From Nitratireductor basaltis (GTDB lineage: Bacteria > Pseudomonadota > Alphaproteobacteria > Rhizobiales > Rhizobiaceae), in the NCBI RefSeq assembly GCF_000733725.1, contig NZ_JMQM01000001.1, positions 1,798,001 to 1,862,000 on the forward strand: 64,000 bases of DNA, written 5' to 3'. Made by a program: the position numbers and the translations under genes. Of the stretch, positions 10,544 to 21,233 are shown one piece after another (the stretch's first letter is position 1; each line of letters starts with the position of its first letter). The notes below the pieces were generated by a model, which did not search any database, was not told where the DNA came from, and worked only from the letters and a program-made list of their open reading frames with translations.

Positions 10544-11335
10544 ATGAACAAGAGCTTCCTGATTGTCGGCATCGCTGCCCTCCTCCCCTCGCTCGCCGGT
10601 GCCTCATCGAGCACCTGGACGGAAAGCACGGGCGGAGCTGTCCGCCTCGTCACCAGCGGTCTGCCCGATGAAGATGGCGTATTGCGGGGTGCGCTGGAGA
10701 TTCGACTCCAGCCGGGCTGGAAAACATATTGGAAAGAGCCTGGCGGCAGCGGTATTCCACCTCAGCTCGAATTTGCGTCCGGTGCGGATGTAGAAGGTTA
10801 TCAGGTGCATTTTCCCCCACCTGTCAGGGTCGATGACGAGTATGGAAGCTGGGCCGGCTACCAGCAAAGCGTGGCGCTTCCGGTAGAGATAAAGTTCTCG
10901 GATCCTTCAAGCAGAAGCGTCGAGGGGAGCTTCTTCCTTGGCATCTGCGAGAGCGTCTGCATTCCCTTTGAAGGGCAGTTCGCCTTCGATCCGGCTGCAG
11001 AGCCGGAGAATTTCGAGCATCGCGTGAAGGTGGAAGGCGCGTTCGCCAAATTGGCGCCGGAACCGTCCGAAGGGTTTCAAGCGGTTTCCGCTCGGCTTGA
11101 GGGACGCGAGCTGCGTATTGCTGTAGACGTCCCTTCCGGCCTCGAAGCGCCTCAGCTTTTCGTCGCCGTGGAGGGTGTGCCGGCAAATCTGCCCGAGCTG
11201 CACGAGCAGCGCGCTGGTCGCGTTGAATATATCGCACGATTGTCGCGCGTGCCGGAACCCCGCCCCTCATCCATCTATTACACGATTACCGGCGATGGCC
11301 GCGCGGTTAGCGGGTACCTGGCTCTTGAAGAGTAG
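10544..11335 (+). CDS. Periplasmic DsbD N-terminal-domain protein
   Basis: A 263-residue exported protein with a signal peptide (residues 1-20, ending LAGA). The rest matches the alpha domain of DsbD/ScsB: a TYWKEPGGSG motif near residues 61-70, then GICESVCIP with cysteines C135 and C139. That motif normally receives electrons in DsbD. The membrane and thioredoxin domains of full DsbD are absent, so this is a stand-alone form. An ATG 45 bp upstream exists, but the chosen start gives a clean signal peptide. The peroxiredoxin gene 62 bp downstream suggests a redox role, which is inference. Confidence 0.8.
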   Translation: MNKSFLIVGIAALLPSLAGASSSTWTESTGGAVRLVTSGLPDEDGVLRGALEIRLQPGWKTYWKEPGGSGIPPQLEFASGADVEGYQVHFPPPVRVDDEYGSWAGYQQSVALPVEIKFSDPSSRSVEGSFFLGICESVCIPFEGQFAFDPAAEPENFEHRVKVEGAFAKLAPEPSEGFQAVSARLEGRELRIAVDVPSGLEAPQLFVAVEGVPANLPELHEQRAGRVEYIARLSRVPEPRPSSIYYTITGDGRAVSGYLALEE

Positions 11336-11397
11336 CGCCCGCAAGTCCATGTGTCGCAAGTGAAGTCCCAACCGTAGACAGGATCAGGAGATTACGA

Positions 11398-11883
11398 ATG
11401 ACGATTGCAGTAGGCGAACGTCTGCCGGAAGGCAGCCTGAAAAAGGCATCACCGGAAGGTGCCGAAGACGTGCAGGTGAAAGATTTCTTCGCTGGCCGCA
11501 AAGTCGTTCTGTTTGGCGTGCCGGGCGCGTTCACACCGACCTGCAGCACCAATCACCTGCCCGGTTTTGTCGAAAACTACGACAATATCCTTGAGCGCGG
11601 TGTCGATGAGATCGCCGTTCTTTCGGTCAACGACCACCATGTCATGGGCGCCTGGGCGCGCTTCACCGGTGCCGAGGAGAAGATCACCTTCCTGGCCGAT
11701 GGCAATGGCGCGTTCACGAAGGCGCTGGGCCTTGAGGCAGACCTTTCAGTTGCCGGGCTGGGCGTGCGCTCCAGCCGCTTCTCCATGCTCGTTGAGGACG
11801 GTGTGGTGAAGGAGCTGAATGTCGAGGACAGCCCCGGCAAGGCCGAAAAGAGCGGCGCTGCAAAGATCCTCGAACAGATCTGA
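11398..11883 (+). CDS. Peroxiredoxin, Prx5 (redoxin) family
   Basis: A 161-residue peroxidase that reduces hydrogen peroxide and organic hydroperoxides. The active-site block GVPGAFTPTCSTNHLPG contains the peroxidatic cysteine C49, with Thr and Pro in the usual places. I see no other cysteine, which suggests a 1-Cys mechanism using glutathione or another thiol. Length is normal for bacterial Prx5. An AGGAG ribosome site precedes the ATG. A hairpin terminator lies just after the stop. Confidence 0.93.
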   Translation: MTIAVGERLPEGSLKKASPEGAEDVQVKDFFAGRKVVLFGVPGAFTPTCSTNHLPGFVENYDNILERGVDEIAVLSVNDHHVMGAWARFTGAEEKITFLADGNGAFTKALGLEADLSVAGLGVRSSRFSMLVEDGVVKELNVEDSPGKAEKSGAAKILEQI

Positions 11884-11904
11884 GCTCTCGAATTCGATTG
11901 TCAG

Positions 11905-11932
11905 AAGCCGCGTTCTCAGGAGCGCGGCTTTT
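11905..11932 (+). terminator. Hairpin terminator shared by the converging peroxiredoxin and membrane-protein genes
   Basis: AAGCCGCG (11905-11912) pairs with CGCGGCTT (11923-11930) around a 10-nt loop, followed by TT. The U-tract is short, so strength is uncertain. It overlaps the last codons of the opposite-strand gene. Confidence 0.6.
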
Positions 11933-13088
11933 GCATATGCGCAATTGCGGGCCTGAAGCTGCGCGCCGCCACATCGATCAGTATCAGGCCGATCGGCACG
12001 ATATAGGCAAGATGAAAGCGCGTTTCGTGCATGGGCATCACGAAGAACTTCGCCGCGATGGTGGAAACCAGTGCGGCCAGCAGCAAGCGCTCGCGGCCCA
12101 TGAACAGACTGCCATGCAGGCGCAGAACCCAGAGCGCGAACAGCTCGACAAGAAGGATCGCAGCCCAGGTCTCCTCTACAAGCCACCGTACGAGCACCTG
12201 GATGATCACGCGCATATAGGCAATTACGGAGAAGGCAGGCGAGAAGCCTTCAAGCGTTTCCACATATTCGATATGCGTGAACCAGATCTGCACCCACCAG
12301 CCGGGATGGTCGGCCGCGCCGGTCAGCAGGAAATAGCTGGCAAAGGCGATAAGAGCGGCGGCCGCAAGCCACAGGCCTTCCCGCTTCATGAACAGTGCCA
12401 ATGTCGCCAGAACCGCCAGAAATGCCAGATGGTCCGGACGGGTAAAGAACGCAAGGAGCAGGCATAGGGCGGCGAGCAGATCGGCCCGGCGCAGGAAAGC
12501 CAGACAGGCCGCAAGGACGAAAACCGAAGCCATAAGGTCGGGCACGGCGAAACGCGCGGTCGGTGCGATGGCTGCAAGGACCAGAAGGGCCAGGATGAGC
12601 GGTGCCAGTTTGAGGCTCTGGCGCTGCCACGCCCAGAAGATGACGAGCAATCCGTACAGCGCCGCAGAGGCTGTTGAGATCAGGCGCAGCGCGTCGACCG
12701 GGTGCATCAGACCCGACAGCAGCGTTGCCAGTTCCACATAGAGAAGCTTCACACGGTAGAAGCCAAGCATCGTGGCGAAGGCTGCAGGATCGGCATATTG
12801 GCGGATGCGGTAGTCGCGGTCTTGCGTAAGAACAAGAAAATCGCCATCTTCCACCCGCTCGGCTACGGCCTGATAGGCGGCCTGATGCAGCATCTGGATA
12901 TCGGAAAACCGGTCCTCAAGCGCGGTTGCGACATAGGCAAACATGTCCCAGTTGGCGAGTGGCACGAACCATGCGACAGCCGTTGCTACAAGCGTGAAAA
13001 GGCAGAGCAGCAATGCGCCGGCAAGGGCGCCGTAAGACGAAAGCAGATTTTCGGTCAACTGGATTGGAGTGCGCCACAGCCCACGCAT
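11916..13088 (-). CDS. Polytopic membrane protein of unknown function, glycosyltransferase-like topology
   Basis: A 390-residue inner-membrane protein with about ten hydrophobic segments. After the first segment a loop begins with NWDMFAYVATALE. This resembles the acidic loop after the first membrane segment in GT-C glycosyltransferases and related membrane enzymes, but I cannot confirm a family. Basic FLRRADLL and RPDHLAF loops follow between helices. The start is ATG at 13088. It is convergent with the peroxiredoxin gene and lies downstream of rnhA on the same strand after an 84-bp gap. The glycosyltransferase idea is weak inference. Confidence 0.7.
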   Translation of the reverse strand: MRGLWRTPIQLTENLLSSYGALAGALLLCLFTLVATAVAWFVPLANWDMFAYVATALEDRFSDIQMLHQAAYQAVAERVEDGDFLVLTQDRDYRIRQYADPAAFATMLGFYRVKLLYVELATLLSGLMHPVDALRLISTASAALYGLLVIFWAWQRQSLKLAPLILALLVLAAIAPTARFAVPDLMASVFVLAACLAFLRRADLLAALCLLLAFFTRPDHLAFLAVLATLALFMKREGLWLAAAALIAFASYFLLTGAADHPGWWVQIWFTHIEYVETLEGFSPAFSVIAYMRVIIQVLVRWLVEETWAAILLVELFALWVLRLHGSLFMGRERLLLAALVSTIAAKFFVMPMHETRFHLAYIVPIGLILIDVAARSFRPAIAHMQKPRS

Positions 13089-13172
13089 TCACTTTACCCT
13101 CCCCCACCTGGATGAGTGGGAGAATAGAGAATTTCAGCCAAAGGAAAACAGCAACCACAAGCTGTGGTTAAA

Positions 13173-13619
13173 TCAGCTATGCCCGTTCTTGAAAGGTGCC
13201 ATTCCGGCGCGTGCCAGCTCGTCGGCACGTTCGTTTTCGGGATGGCCGGCATGACCTTTCACCCAGTGCCAATGCACCTTGTGGCGGCGGCGGGCTTCAT
13301 CCAGTGCCTGCCAGAGTTCTGCATTCTTCACGGGTTTCTTGGCGGCCGTCTTCCAGCCATTGCGCTTCCAGCCCTCGATCCAGCCAGAAATGCCGTCGCG
13401 CACATAGACGCTGTCGGTATAGAGATCGACTTCGCAGGGCTCCTTCAGCGCATTGAGCGCTTCCAAAGCGGCGGTGAGCTCCATGCGGTTGTTGGTGGTC
13501 TCCGCCTCGCCGCCGGAAAGCTCCTTCTCCTTGCCCTTGTAGCGCAGGAGAGCGCCCCAGCCACCGGGCCCAGGATTACCCGAACAGGCGCCGTCGGTGA
13601 ATACTTCGATCTTCTTCAC
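13173..13619 (-). CDS. rnhA: Ribonuclease HI
   Basis: A 148-residue nuclease that removes RNA from RNA-DNA hybrids. The four catalytic acids are in place: D9 in [15 protein letters not shown]47 in NRMELTAA, D69 in YTDSVYV and D133 in NERADELA. The histidine loop [10 protein letters not shown] is also present. Length is standard. The start overlaps the thrB stop by 4 bp, so it is translationally coupled at the end of the DUF983-SURF1-ispH-thrB-rnhA run. Confidence 0.96.
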   Translation of the reverse strand: MKKIEVFTDGACSGNPGPGGWGALLRYKGKEKELSGGEAETTNNRMELTAALEALNALKEPCEVDLYTDSVYVRDGISGWIEGWKRNGWKTAAKKPVKNAELWQALDEARRRHKVHWHWVKGHAGHPENERADELARAGMAPFKNGHS

Positions 13620-14584
13620 GCGGTTTCAAGTCCGTATTCGCTGGGAGAGGCAATCTGGCGGTGGAAGCGCAGGCGACGGATATATTCCATCGGATCGCGC
13701 TTCTTGATGAGCGGCCCGTCCGGCAGCACCAGCCAATCATGCAGGCGGGTGAGCATGAAGCGCATGGCAGAGCCACGTGCCAGAACGGGCAGCGCGTCGA
13801 TTTCAGCGCGCTCCAGCGGACGCACCGACTGGTAGCCCGCCAGGAAAGCCGTGCCCTTGGTGAGATTGTAGGACAGGTCCTTCTCGAAGCACCAGGCGTT
13901 GAGGCAGGTCGCCACGTCATAGGCGAGCTGGTCGTGGCAGGCGAAATAGAAGTCGATCAGGCCCGATACCTCGTCCTCAAGAAAGAAGACATTGTCGGGG
14001 AAGAGGTCGGCGTGAACGATACCTTCAGGCAGGTCGCGCGGCCAGTTCTCCAGCAACTCGCCGAGATCCTTTTCCACTTCCGCTGCAAGGCCGGGCTCGA
14101 CCGTGTCGGCCTGCGGCTTGGCCTTCTCCCATAGCGGCCGCCAGTCTGCGGGTGCAAGCGCATTGGCGCGGCTTTGCGGGAAGTCGAGCGCGGCGAGATG
14201 CAGCCTGGCGAGCGCCTCCCCCACGGCGCGGCAATGGCGCGGTGACGGGCGGCGCAGCCACATGCCTTCAAGGAATGTGATGAGCGCTGCAGGACGTCCT
14301 GCAACGCGCCCGATCATGGAGCCGTCGCGGCGCTGGACCGGCAATGGGCAGGTCACGCCCTTTTTCGCCAGATGCTGCATGAGGCCCAGGAAGAAAGGCA
14401 GATCGCTTTCTTCCACCCGCCGCTCGTATAGCGTCAGGATGAAGGAGGCTTGCGAGGTGTGCAGCAGGTAATTGGTGTTCTCCGTGCCCTCTGCGATGCC
14501 CTTGTAGGAGAGAAGCTCTCCCACATCATAGCCGGCGATGAACTCGGAAAGCTCTTCTTCCGCAATGTCGGTATAGACAGCCAT
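13616..14584 (-). CDS. thrB: Homoserine kinase, ThrB of the aminoglycoside-phosphotransferase fold
   Basis: A 322-residue kinase that phosphorylates homoserine, the step before threonine synthase. It belongs to the choline-kinase-like family used by rhizobia and pseudomonads rather than the GHMP family of E. coli. Key motifs are the GTENTNY nucleotide loop, the catalytic HADLFPDNV and the metal-binding [10 protein letters not shown]. It starts 2 bp after ispH ends and overlaps rnhA by 4 bp. Confidence 0.95.
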   Translation of the reverse strand: MAVYTDIAEEELSEFIAGYDVGELLSYKGIAEGTENTNYLLHTSQASFILTLYERRVEESDLPFFLGLMQHLAKKGVTCPLPVQRRDGSMIGRVAGRPAALITFLEGMWLRRPSPRHCRAVGEALARLHLAALDFPQSRANALAPADWRPLWEKAKPQADTVEPGLAAEVEKDLGELLENWPRDLPEGIVHADLFPDNVFFLEDEVSGLIDFYFACHDQLAYDVATCLNAWCFEKDLSYNLTKGTAFLAGYQSVRPLERAEIDALPVLARGSAMRFMLTRLHDWLVLPDGPLIKKRDPMEYIRRLRFHRQIASPSEYGLETA

Positions 14585-14586
14585 CG

Positions 14587-15633
14587 TCAGCGGCTGCCAT
14601 TGACGAAGGCCATGTCGGCGCGGGTGAGTTCGACGTCGCGGATCGCGCGCATGACGGGGAAGGTTTCGTTCTCTTCTGCGGTGATGGCCAATTCGACCTT
14701 CACGTCGAAGCGCTCCTTGAAGGAGGCAATGATCTCGTCGACGATGATTTCCGGTGCCGATGCGCCTGCGGACAGGCCAAGCACCGATATGTCACCGACC
14801 TCGTCCCACGGTATTTCGCTGGCGCGCTGGACCAGAAGCGCACGCGCGGCCCCTGCCCGCTCGGCCACTTCCACCAGGCGGCGGGAGTTGGAGGAGTTGG
14901 GTGCGCCCACAACAAGGAACAGGTCCGCCCCTGGTGCCGCGGCCTTCACCGCGTCCTGTCTGTTCGTCGTTGCGTAGCAGATCGATTCGGCTGCGGGTGC
15001 GTGCAGCTTCTCACCGAACCGGTCTTCGAGCGCACGGATGATGCCGGCCGTGTCTTCCACCGAAAGTGTGGTCTGGGTGACGTACCCCAATTCGGCATCG
15101 GCAGGCGGCGTGAAGTTCTGCGCCTCTTCAACGGTTTCGATCAGGCTCACATCACCTTCGGCAAGCTGCCCCATAGTGCCGATGACTTCCGGGTGGCCCG
15201 CGTGGCCGATCAGAAGCACATGGCGGCCGAGGCGCTGGTGGCGCATGGCCTGCTTGTGAACCTTGGAGACAAGCGGACAGGTGGCGTCGAGATAGAACAG
15301 GTTTCGCTCACGCGCATCCGCAGGCACCGATTTCGGCACACCATGAGCGGAGAAGACCACCGGTGCGTCCTTGTGCTCGTCGGGGATCTCGTGGAGCTCC
15401 TCGATGAAGACCGCGCCGCGCTCCTGCAGCCCTTCGACCACATAGCGATTGTGCACTATCTCGTGGCGGACATAGACCGGCGCGCCATATTTCTTCAGCG
15501 CCAGGACGACGATCTGAATTGCCCGATCAACACCTGCGCAGAAGCCGCGCGGGCCGCACAGGCGGATGGTCAGAGGTTTCTTCTCGAATTCGGCCAATAG
15601 TGCCGCTCCTGCAAAGCTCAAGTCAGGTGCCAT
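14587..15633 (-). CDS. ispH: 4-hydroxy-3-methylbut-2-enyl diphosphate reductase
   Basis: The last enzyme of the MEP isoprenoid pathway, giving IPP and DMAPP. The three cysteines that hold the iron-sulfur cluster are in [18 protein letters not shown] and ICYATTNRQ. The motifs SAHGVPK and GAPNSSNS complete the active site. With the ATG at 15633 it has 348 residues. Two GTG codons at 15642 and 15645 are in frame and cannot be excluded, because no start has a strong ribosome site. It lies 16 bp after SURF1 and 2 bp before thrB. Confidence 0.95.
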   Translation of the reverse strand: MAPDLSFAGAALLAEFEKKPLTIRLCGPRGFCAGVDRAIQIVVLALKKYGAPVYVRHEIVHNRYVVEGLQERGAVFIEELHEIPDEHKDAPVVFSAHGVPKSVPADARERNLFYLDATCPLVSKVHKQAMRHQRLGRHVLLIGHAGHPEVIGTMGQLAEGDVSLIETVEEAQNFTPPADAELGYVTQTTLSVEDTAGIIRALEDRFGEKLHAPAAESICYATTNRQDAVKAAAPGADLFLVVGAPNSSNSRRLVEVAERAGAARALLVQRASEIPWDEVGDISVLGLSAGASAPEIIVDEIIASFKERFDVKVELAITAEENETFPVMRAIRDVELTRADMAFVNGSR

Positions 15634-15649
15634 GTAAGCCACCACGGGC

Positions 15650-16384
15650 TCAAGCGCCAGTTTCCTCGTCGCGCCTCAAGAACCACACAAGAAGGACGCC
15701 GACAAGGGCTAGCGCCAGGCCATACCAGGTGATGGCGTATTGCAGGTGGTTGTTGGGCAGATTGATGCGGGTGACGCCGCCTATGGGAAGACCGCCCGCA
15801 TTTTCCTGGGGACCTGCATCGACATAGTAGTCGCGAACCTGATCGGTCGACAGCCCGGCGGAGCTCGCCATGGCGTCAATATCCTTCCAGTAGAAGATAT
15901 TCTTCTGCGGGTCGTTATCGGGCACGATAAAGGAGGGCTTGTGCGTGGACGCCGTGCGCGCGAGGCCTTCGATCGTCACATCCCCTGCCATCTGACCGGA
16001 TTCGCGCGTGGCCGGGTCCTTGCGATCATAGGGCACGAAGCCCCGATTGACGAAGATGTAGTCACCAGCGTCCAGCGCCATGGGGGTGTGGACCTGGAAA
16101 CCCGATTCGCCTCGCAACGTTGCAAGGTAATGACGCTCGCGCGAATGGTCGAAGCGTCCGGACAATGTCACGGGACGGTAATCGATATCCCCGCCATTGC
16201 GGTAAAGATCATCCAGCCGCTCCAGCGGTTGAGGCTCTGCATTGATCCGCTCCTCAATGCGCGCGACGAGCGTCTCCTTCCACTGCAGGCGTTTCACCTG
16301 CCATGTGCCAAGCATCAAAAGAACCACCAGTGCCGGCAAAGCCAGCGACAGCAGGATCAGATTGGCGCGCCTTGATGCTCTCAT
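15650..16384 (-). CDS. SURF1 family cytochrome oxidase assembly protein
   Basis: A 244-residue inner-membrane protein that helps insert heme into subunit I of aa3-type cytochrome c oxidase. It has the SURF1 layout of a membrane helix near each end (about 9-29 and 218-236), with a periplasmic domain between. Signature pieces are [12 protein letters not shown] near the first helix, [16 protein letters not shown] and the final [14 protein letters not shown]. It starts immediately after the DUF983 stop codon and is downstream of the cta operon, matching its role. Confidence 0.93.
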   Translation of the reverse strand: MRASRRANLILLSLALPALVVLLMLGTWQVKRLQWKETLVARIEERINAEPQPLERLDDLYRNGGDIDYRPVTLSGRFDHSRERHYLATLRGESGFQVHTPMALDAGDYIFVNRGFVPYDRKDPATRESGQMAGDVTIEGLARTASTHKPSFIVPDNDPQKNIFYWKDIDAMASSAGLSTDQVRDYYVDAGPQENAGGLPIGGVTRINLPNNHLQYAITWYGLALALVGVLLVWFLRRDEETGA

Positions 16385-16768
16385 TTATCCGTTTTTCTCC
16401 AGCCGCCCTTCGGCAGCCCTGTTCGCATATTGATAGGTGATCAGAAGCCCCTTGATGAGGCGCAGCGCGGTGAGCGCGAGGACGATTGTGAGCGGCACCC
16501 ACAATACCAGATGAAGCCACAGCGGCGCATCGGTGGTGACCTCCATCCACAGCGCAAGGCCGACGACGATGAAGCCGGTGATGAGAATGACGAATGCCGC
16601 CGGCCCGTCGCCGGAATCGGCAAAGTCATAGCTGAGGCCGCAATTTTCGCATTCCGCGCGCAACTTCAGAAGACCGTCGAACATGCGGCCCTTCCCGCAG
16701 CGCGGGCATTTGCCCCTAAAGCCGGTGGCTGCCGGCGAGATCCGTGCTGCATCATTCTCGTCTGTCAC
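16385..16768 (-). CDS. DUF983 family membrane protein
   Basis: A 127-residue protein. The N-terminal part holds a zinc-ribbon-like set of four cysteines (CPRCGKG and CENCGLSY), followed by two membrane helices (about 56-75 and 85-105). The family is found next to cytochrome oxidase and SURF1 genes in alphaproteobacteria, which suggests an assembly role, but no activity is established. A strong terminator separates it from ctaE, so it may have its own promoter in 16769-16811. Confidence 0.88.
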   Translation of the reverse strand: MTDENDAARISPAATGFRGKCPRCGKGRMFDGLLKLRAECENCGLSYDFADSGDGPAAFVILITGFIVVGLALWMEVTTDAPLWLHLVLWVPLTIVLALTALRLIKGLLITYQYANRAAEGRLEKNG

Positions 16769-16811
16769 CTGTTACCCCCCTTTTTATTCTGCCGCCTCCC
16801 GTGAGGTGAAA

Positions 16812-16844
16812 CAAAAATGGGGCGGCTTTTTGCAAAGCCGCCCC
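16812..16844 (-). terminator. Strong rho-independent terminator after ctaE
   Basis: GGGGCGGCTTT (16819-16829) pairs perfectly with AAAGCCGCCCC (16834-16844) around a 4-nt loop. Read on the minus strand it is followed by ATTTTTGT. It lies 24 bp past the ctaE stop and marks the end of the cta transcript, at least partly. Confidence 0.88.
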
Positions 16845-16868
16845 GAACCTTGTGGACTGTGTCGCCTC

Positions 16869-17753
16869 TTAGTGAGCGGCGATGGTCGCACCTGCCGATG
16901 TCCAGACATAGACAAAGGCGAAGAGGAAGAGCCAGACCACGTCGACGAAGTGCCAGTACCAGGCGGCAGCCTCGAAGCCGAAATGCTGCTGTGGCGTGAA
17001 ATGACCAGCCATGGCGCGCAGCAGGCAGACAAGCAGGAAGATCGTGCCGACAATGACGTGGAAGCCGTGGAAGCCCGTCGCCATGAAGAAGGTTGCGCCG
17101 TAGATGGAATCCTTGAAGGCAAACGGTGCGTGGACATATTCGTAGAACTGCACATAGGAGAACAGAACGCCCAGAGCCACGGTGATAGCCAGCCCCATCT
17201 TGAGGCCCTTGCGGTCATTCTCGAGAAGCGCGTGATGCGCCCAGGTGACCGTGGTGCCCGAAAGCAGCAGGATGATCGTGTTGTAGAGCGGCAGGTGGAA
17301 CGGATCGATGACCTCAATGCCTGCGGGCGGCCATTCGCCACCGGTAAACTGGGTGCGTGCGACCTGCACATCCTCGCCGGGATAGAAGCTGGCATCGAAG
17401 AATGCCCAGAACCAGGCAACGAAGAACATCAGCTCGGAAGCGATGAACATGATCATGCCATAGCGCAGATGCAGCGAAACGACGCGCGTGTGATGGCCCT
17501 CATGAGCTTCCTTAACCGTGTCCGCCCACCATGCGAACATGGTGTAGAGCACGATCAGGAGACCTGCTGCGAAGATCCAGAAATTCGCACCGGCGAAATT
17601 GACGCCAAAAAGTTCGAAAGTCTGACCCGCATTGGCACGCATCCATGCGATGCCACCAAAAGCCATGACCAGTGCGCCCATCGAAGCCAGGAACGGCCAT
17701 GGGCTTGGGTCAATGATGTGATAGTCGTGGTGTTTAGCTTCGGCGCCAGCCAT
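16869..17753 (-). CDS. ctaE: Cytochrome c oxidase subunit III
   Basis: A 294-residue inner-membrane subunit of aa3-type oxidase with seven predicted helices. Family features are HDYHIIDPSPWPF at the N-terminus, the acidic ELMFFVAWFWAFF helix with the conserved glutamate, and the C-terminal HFGFEAAAWYWHFVDVVWLFLF. It starts 1 bp after ctaG ends and is the last gene of the cta operon before a strong terminator. Confidence 0.97.
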   Translation of the reverse strand: MAGAEAKHHDYHIIDPSPWPFLASMGALVMAFGGIAWMRANAGQTFELFGVNFAGANFWIFAAGLLIVLYTMFAWWADTVKEAHEGHHTRVVSLHLRYGMIMFIASELMFFVAWFWAFFDASFYPGEDVQVARTQFTGGEWPPAGIEVIDPFHLPLYNTIILLLSGTTVTWAHHALLENDRKGLKMGLAITVALGVLFSYVQFYEYVHAPFAFKDSIYGATFFMATGFHGFHVIVGTIFLLVCLLRAMAGHFTPQQHFGFEAAAWYWHFVDVVWLFLFAFVYVWTSAGATIAAH

Positions 17754-17754
17754 A

Positions 17755-18366
17755 TTATCCCCCGATCTTCTGGTTCGTTGCTTTTTCAGACAGCGGCGCC
17801 TCGGCCGTGCTCTGATTCAGCGGATAAAAGGTATAGGAAAGCGTGATCGTCTTCAGATCTTTCAGTTCCGGGACATTCACGATTTCCGGGTCCACAAAGA
17901 ACAGCACAGGCATCTCGTAGGACTGCCCGGGCTGCAAGGTCTGTTCGGTGAAGCAGAAACACTCCACCTTGTTGAAATAGGCTCCGGCCAGCGCGGGCGA
18001 TACATTGAACGTCGCGGTGCCGGTGGTTTCGGTGCCAGCAAGATTCTTCGCCATGTAGGCGACCTGCATGGTCTCGCCGATCTTCATCTCCACCGAGCGC
18101 TGCATGGGCTTGAAGTCCCATGGCAGACCGCCATTGGTGTTGGCGTCGAAACGCACGGTAATGGTCTTGTCGAGGATCGTGTCGGAATATTGCTCGGCAC
18201 GCTGGGTCGTGCCGCCATAGCCTGTCACCTGGCAGAACAGCTGGTAGAGCGGTACGGCCGCATAGGACAGGGCAACCATGCCTGCAAACATGCCAGCACA
18301 GGCAATCGCAACATTGCGGTTTCGGCGGAAGCGCGCCTGATCCTGATCGTTTTTCACAGCACTCAT
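17755..18366 (-). CDS. ctaG: Cytochrome c oxidase assembly protein CtaG/Cox11
   Basis: A 203-residue copper chaperone that delivers copper to the CuB site of subunit I. It has one N-terminal membrane anchor (about 19-39), then a periplasmic domain with the copper-binding motif ECFCF, and a PLYQLFCQVTGYGG segment after the helix. I chose the ATG at 18366. Starts further upstream run into coxF and are not conserved. It sits between coxF and ctaE with gaps of 7 and 1 bp. Confidence 0.95.
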   Translation of the reverse strand: MSAVKNDQDQARFRRNRNVAIACAGMFAGMVALSYAAVPLYQLFCQVTGYGGTTQRAEQYSDTILDKTITVRFDANTNGGLPWDFKPMQRSVEMKIGETMQVAYMAKNLAGTETTGTATFNVSPALAGAYFNKVECFCFTEQTLQPGQSYEMPVLFFVDPEIVNVPELKDLKTITLSYTFYPLNQSTAEAPLSEKATNQKIGG

Positions 18367-18373
18367 CGCGTCC

Positions 18374-18532
18374 TCACAATGGCCTGTCAAACAGCGCGGG
18401 CCCGAGTTTGGCCAGGCTGCCGAAGTAAACGAGCAACACGAAAGCAACCAGCGCAAGTGCGATTGCGATACTGCGCCTGCGGCGCGCCCGCAACTGCTTT
18501 TCGGTCGGTGTCACGCGATCTTCCTCAGACAT
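18374..18532 (-). CDS. Small CoxF-like membrane protein
   Basis: A 52-residue gene translated by hand between ctaB and ctaG. It encodes a charged N-terminus (MSEEDRVTPTEKQLRARRRR), one membrane helix (about residues 21-40) and the tail KLGPALFDRPL. Size, position and the basic-then-hydrophobic layout match the small CoxF protein of rhizobial cta operons, whose role in oxidase assembly is not well defined. Gaps to its neighbours are 4 and 7 bp, so it must be cotranscribed. Confidence 0.85.
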   Translation of the reverse strand: MSEEDRVTPTEKQLRARRRRSIAIALALVAFVLLVYFGSLAKLGPALFDRPL

Positions 18533-18536
18533 GATC

Positions 18537-19469
18537 TCAGCCCCAGATCTTCAGGACAAAACTGTCAACGAGAAGCACGGCGAACACGGCAAACAGATAA
18601 AGCAGAGAGAAACCGAAGAGCTGCTTTTCCGCAGTCAGCTTCTCGTCCCGCCCTGCATCCTGCCAGACCTTCCAGGCATACCAGACGAAGCAGATGCCAA
18701 GGGCGGCGGAAACAGCACCGTAGAACAGGCTTGCAAAACCCAGAACCGTCGGCAGCACGCCGCTGACGGCCACGAGCAGCGAATAGATGAAGATCTGCAG
18801 ACGCGTATTCGCGTCACCGGCCACATTGGGAAGCATGGGCACGCCGGCGCGCTCGTAGTCGCCGCGCTTGAAGAGTGCCAGCGCCCAGAAATGCGGGGGC
18901 GTCCAGAGGAAGATGATCGCGAACAGCACGATCGGCTCGATCGTGACAGTGTTCGTCACGGCGGCCCAACCCACGACAGGCGGCAGCGCACCTGCGGCAC
19001 CGCCGATCACGATGTTCTGCGGCGTCGAGCGCTTCAGCCACATCGTGTAGATGACGGCGTAGAAGAAGATCGTGAAGGCAAGAAGCGCGGCGGAAAGCAG
19101 GTTTGCCAGAAGCGCCAGCGTCAGGACCGACATCACGGAAAGAACGAGGCCGAAGGCAAGCGCTTCACGCGGTGTGACGCGGCCCGATGGCACCGGGCGC
19201 TTGGCCGTGCGCGACATGACGGCGTCGATATCGGCGTCATACCACATGTTCAGCGCGCCCGAGGCACCTGCACCAACGGCAATGGCCAGGACGGCAATGA
19301 CGGCGAGAAGGGGATGGGGCGTGACCGGAGCGACGGCCATGCCCACAAATGCAGTGAAGACCACGAGCGACATGACGCGCGGCTTCAGAAGCTCGAGGAA
19401 ATCGCCAGGCATCGCCTCTGAAAGGCGGCTGGACGTGTCCTCCATCAGCTCATGTTCAACCAAAGCCAT
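18537..19469 (-). CDS. ctaB: Protoheme IX farnesyltransferase (heme O synthase)
   Basis: A 310-residue UbiA-superfamily membrane enzyme that joins farnesyl diphosphate to heme B to make heme O, the precursor of the heme A used by the oxidase encoded beside it. The two aspartate-rich motifs are [19 protein letters not shown] and the region [14 protein letters not shown]. About eight helices are visible. A hairpin lies between ctaD and this gene. Confidence 0.96.
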   Translation of the reverse strand: MALVEHELMEDTSSRLSEAMPGDFLELLKPRVMSLVVFTAFVGMAVAPVTPHPLLAVIAVLAIAVGAGASGALNMWYDADIDAVMSRTAKRPVPSGRVTPREALAFGLVLSVMSVLTLALLANLLSAALLAFTIFFYAVIYTMWLKRSTPQNIVIGGAAGALPPVVGWAAVTNTVTIEPIVLFAIIFLWTPPHFWALALFKRGDYERAGVPMLPNVAGDANTRLQIFIYSLLVAVSGVLPTVLGFASLFYGAVSAALGICFVWYAWKVWQDAGRDEKLTAEKQLFGFSLLYLFAVFAVLLVDSFVLKIWG

Positions 19470-19490
19470 GTGATCCTCTTGCGATATTCA

Positions 19491-19521
19491 GCACCGCCCG
19501 ACTTTCAAAGCCGGGCGGTGC
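19491..19521 (-). repeat. 10-bp stem-loop in the ctaD-ctaB gap
   Basis: GCACCGCCCG (19491-19500) pairs perfectly with CGGGCGGTGC (19512-19521) around an 11-nt loop. No T-run follows on the minus strand, so it looks like an RNA-processing or partial-termination structure. Such a structure could set oxidase subunit levels above those of ctaB. Confidence 0.6.
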
Positions 19522-19536
19522 GAAGCTTGTTGCTGC

Positions 19537-21210
<1,674 letters not shown>

Positions 21211-21233
21211 CTAAAAGGTCCGCTATCGCCTGC

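Noticed and set aside
16683-17846. Plus-strand frame of 387 codons across DUF983 and ctaE
   Set aside because: It is a shadow of high-GC third positions opposite well-identified genes and crosses a terminator.
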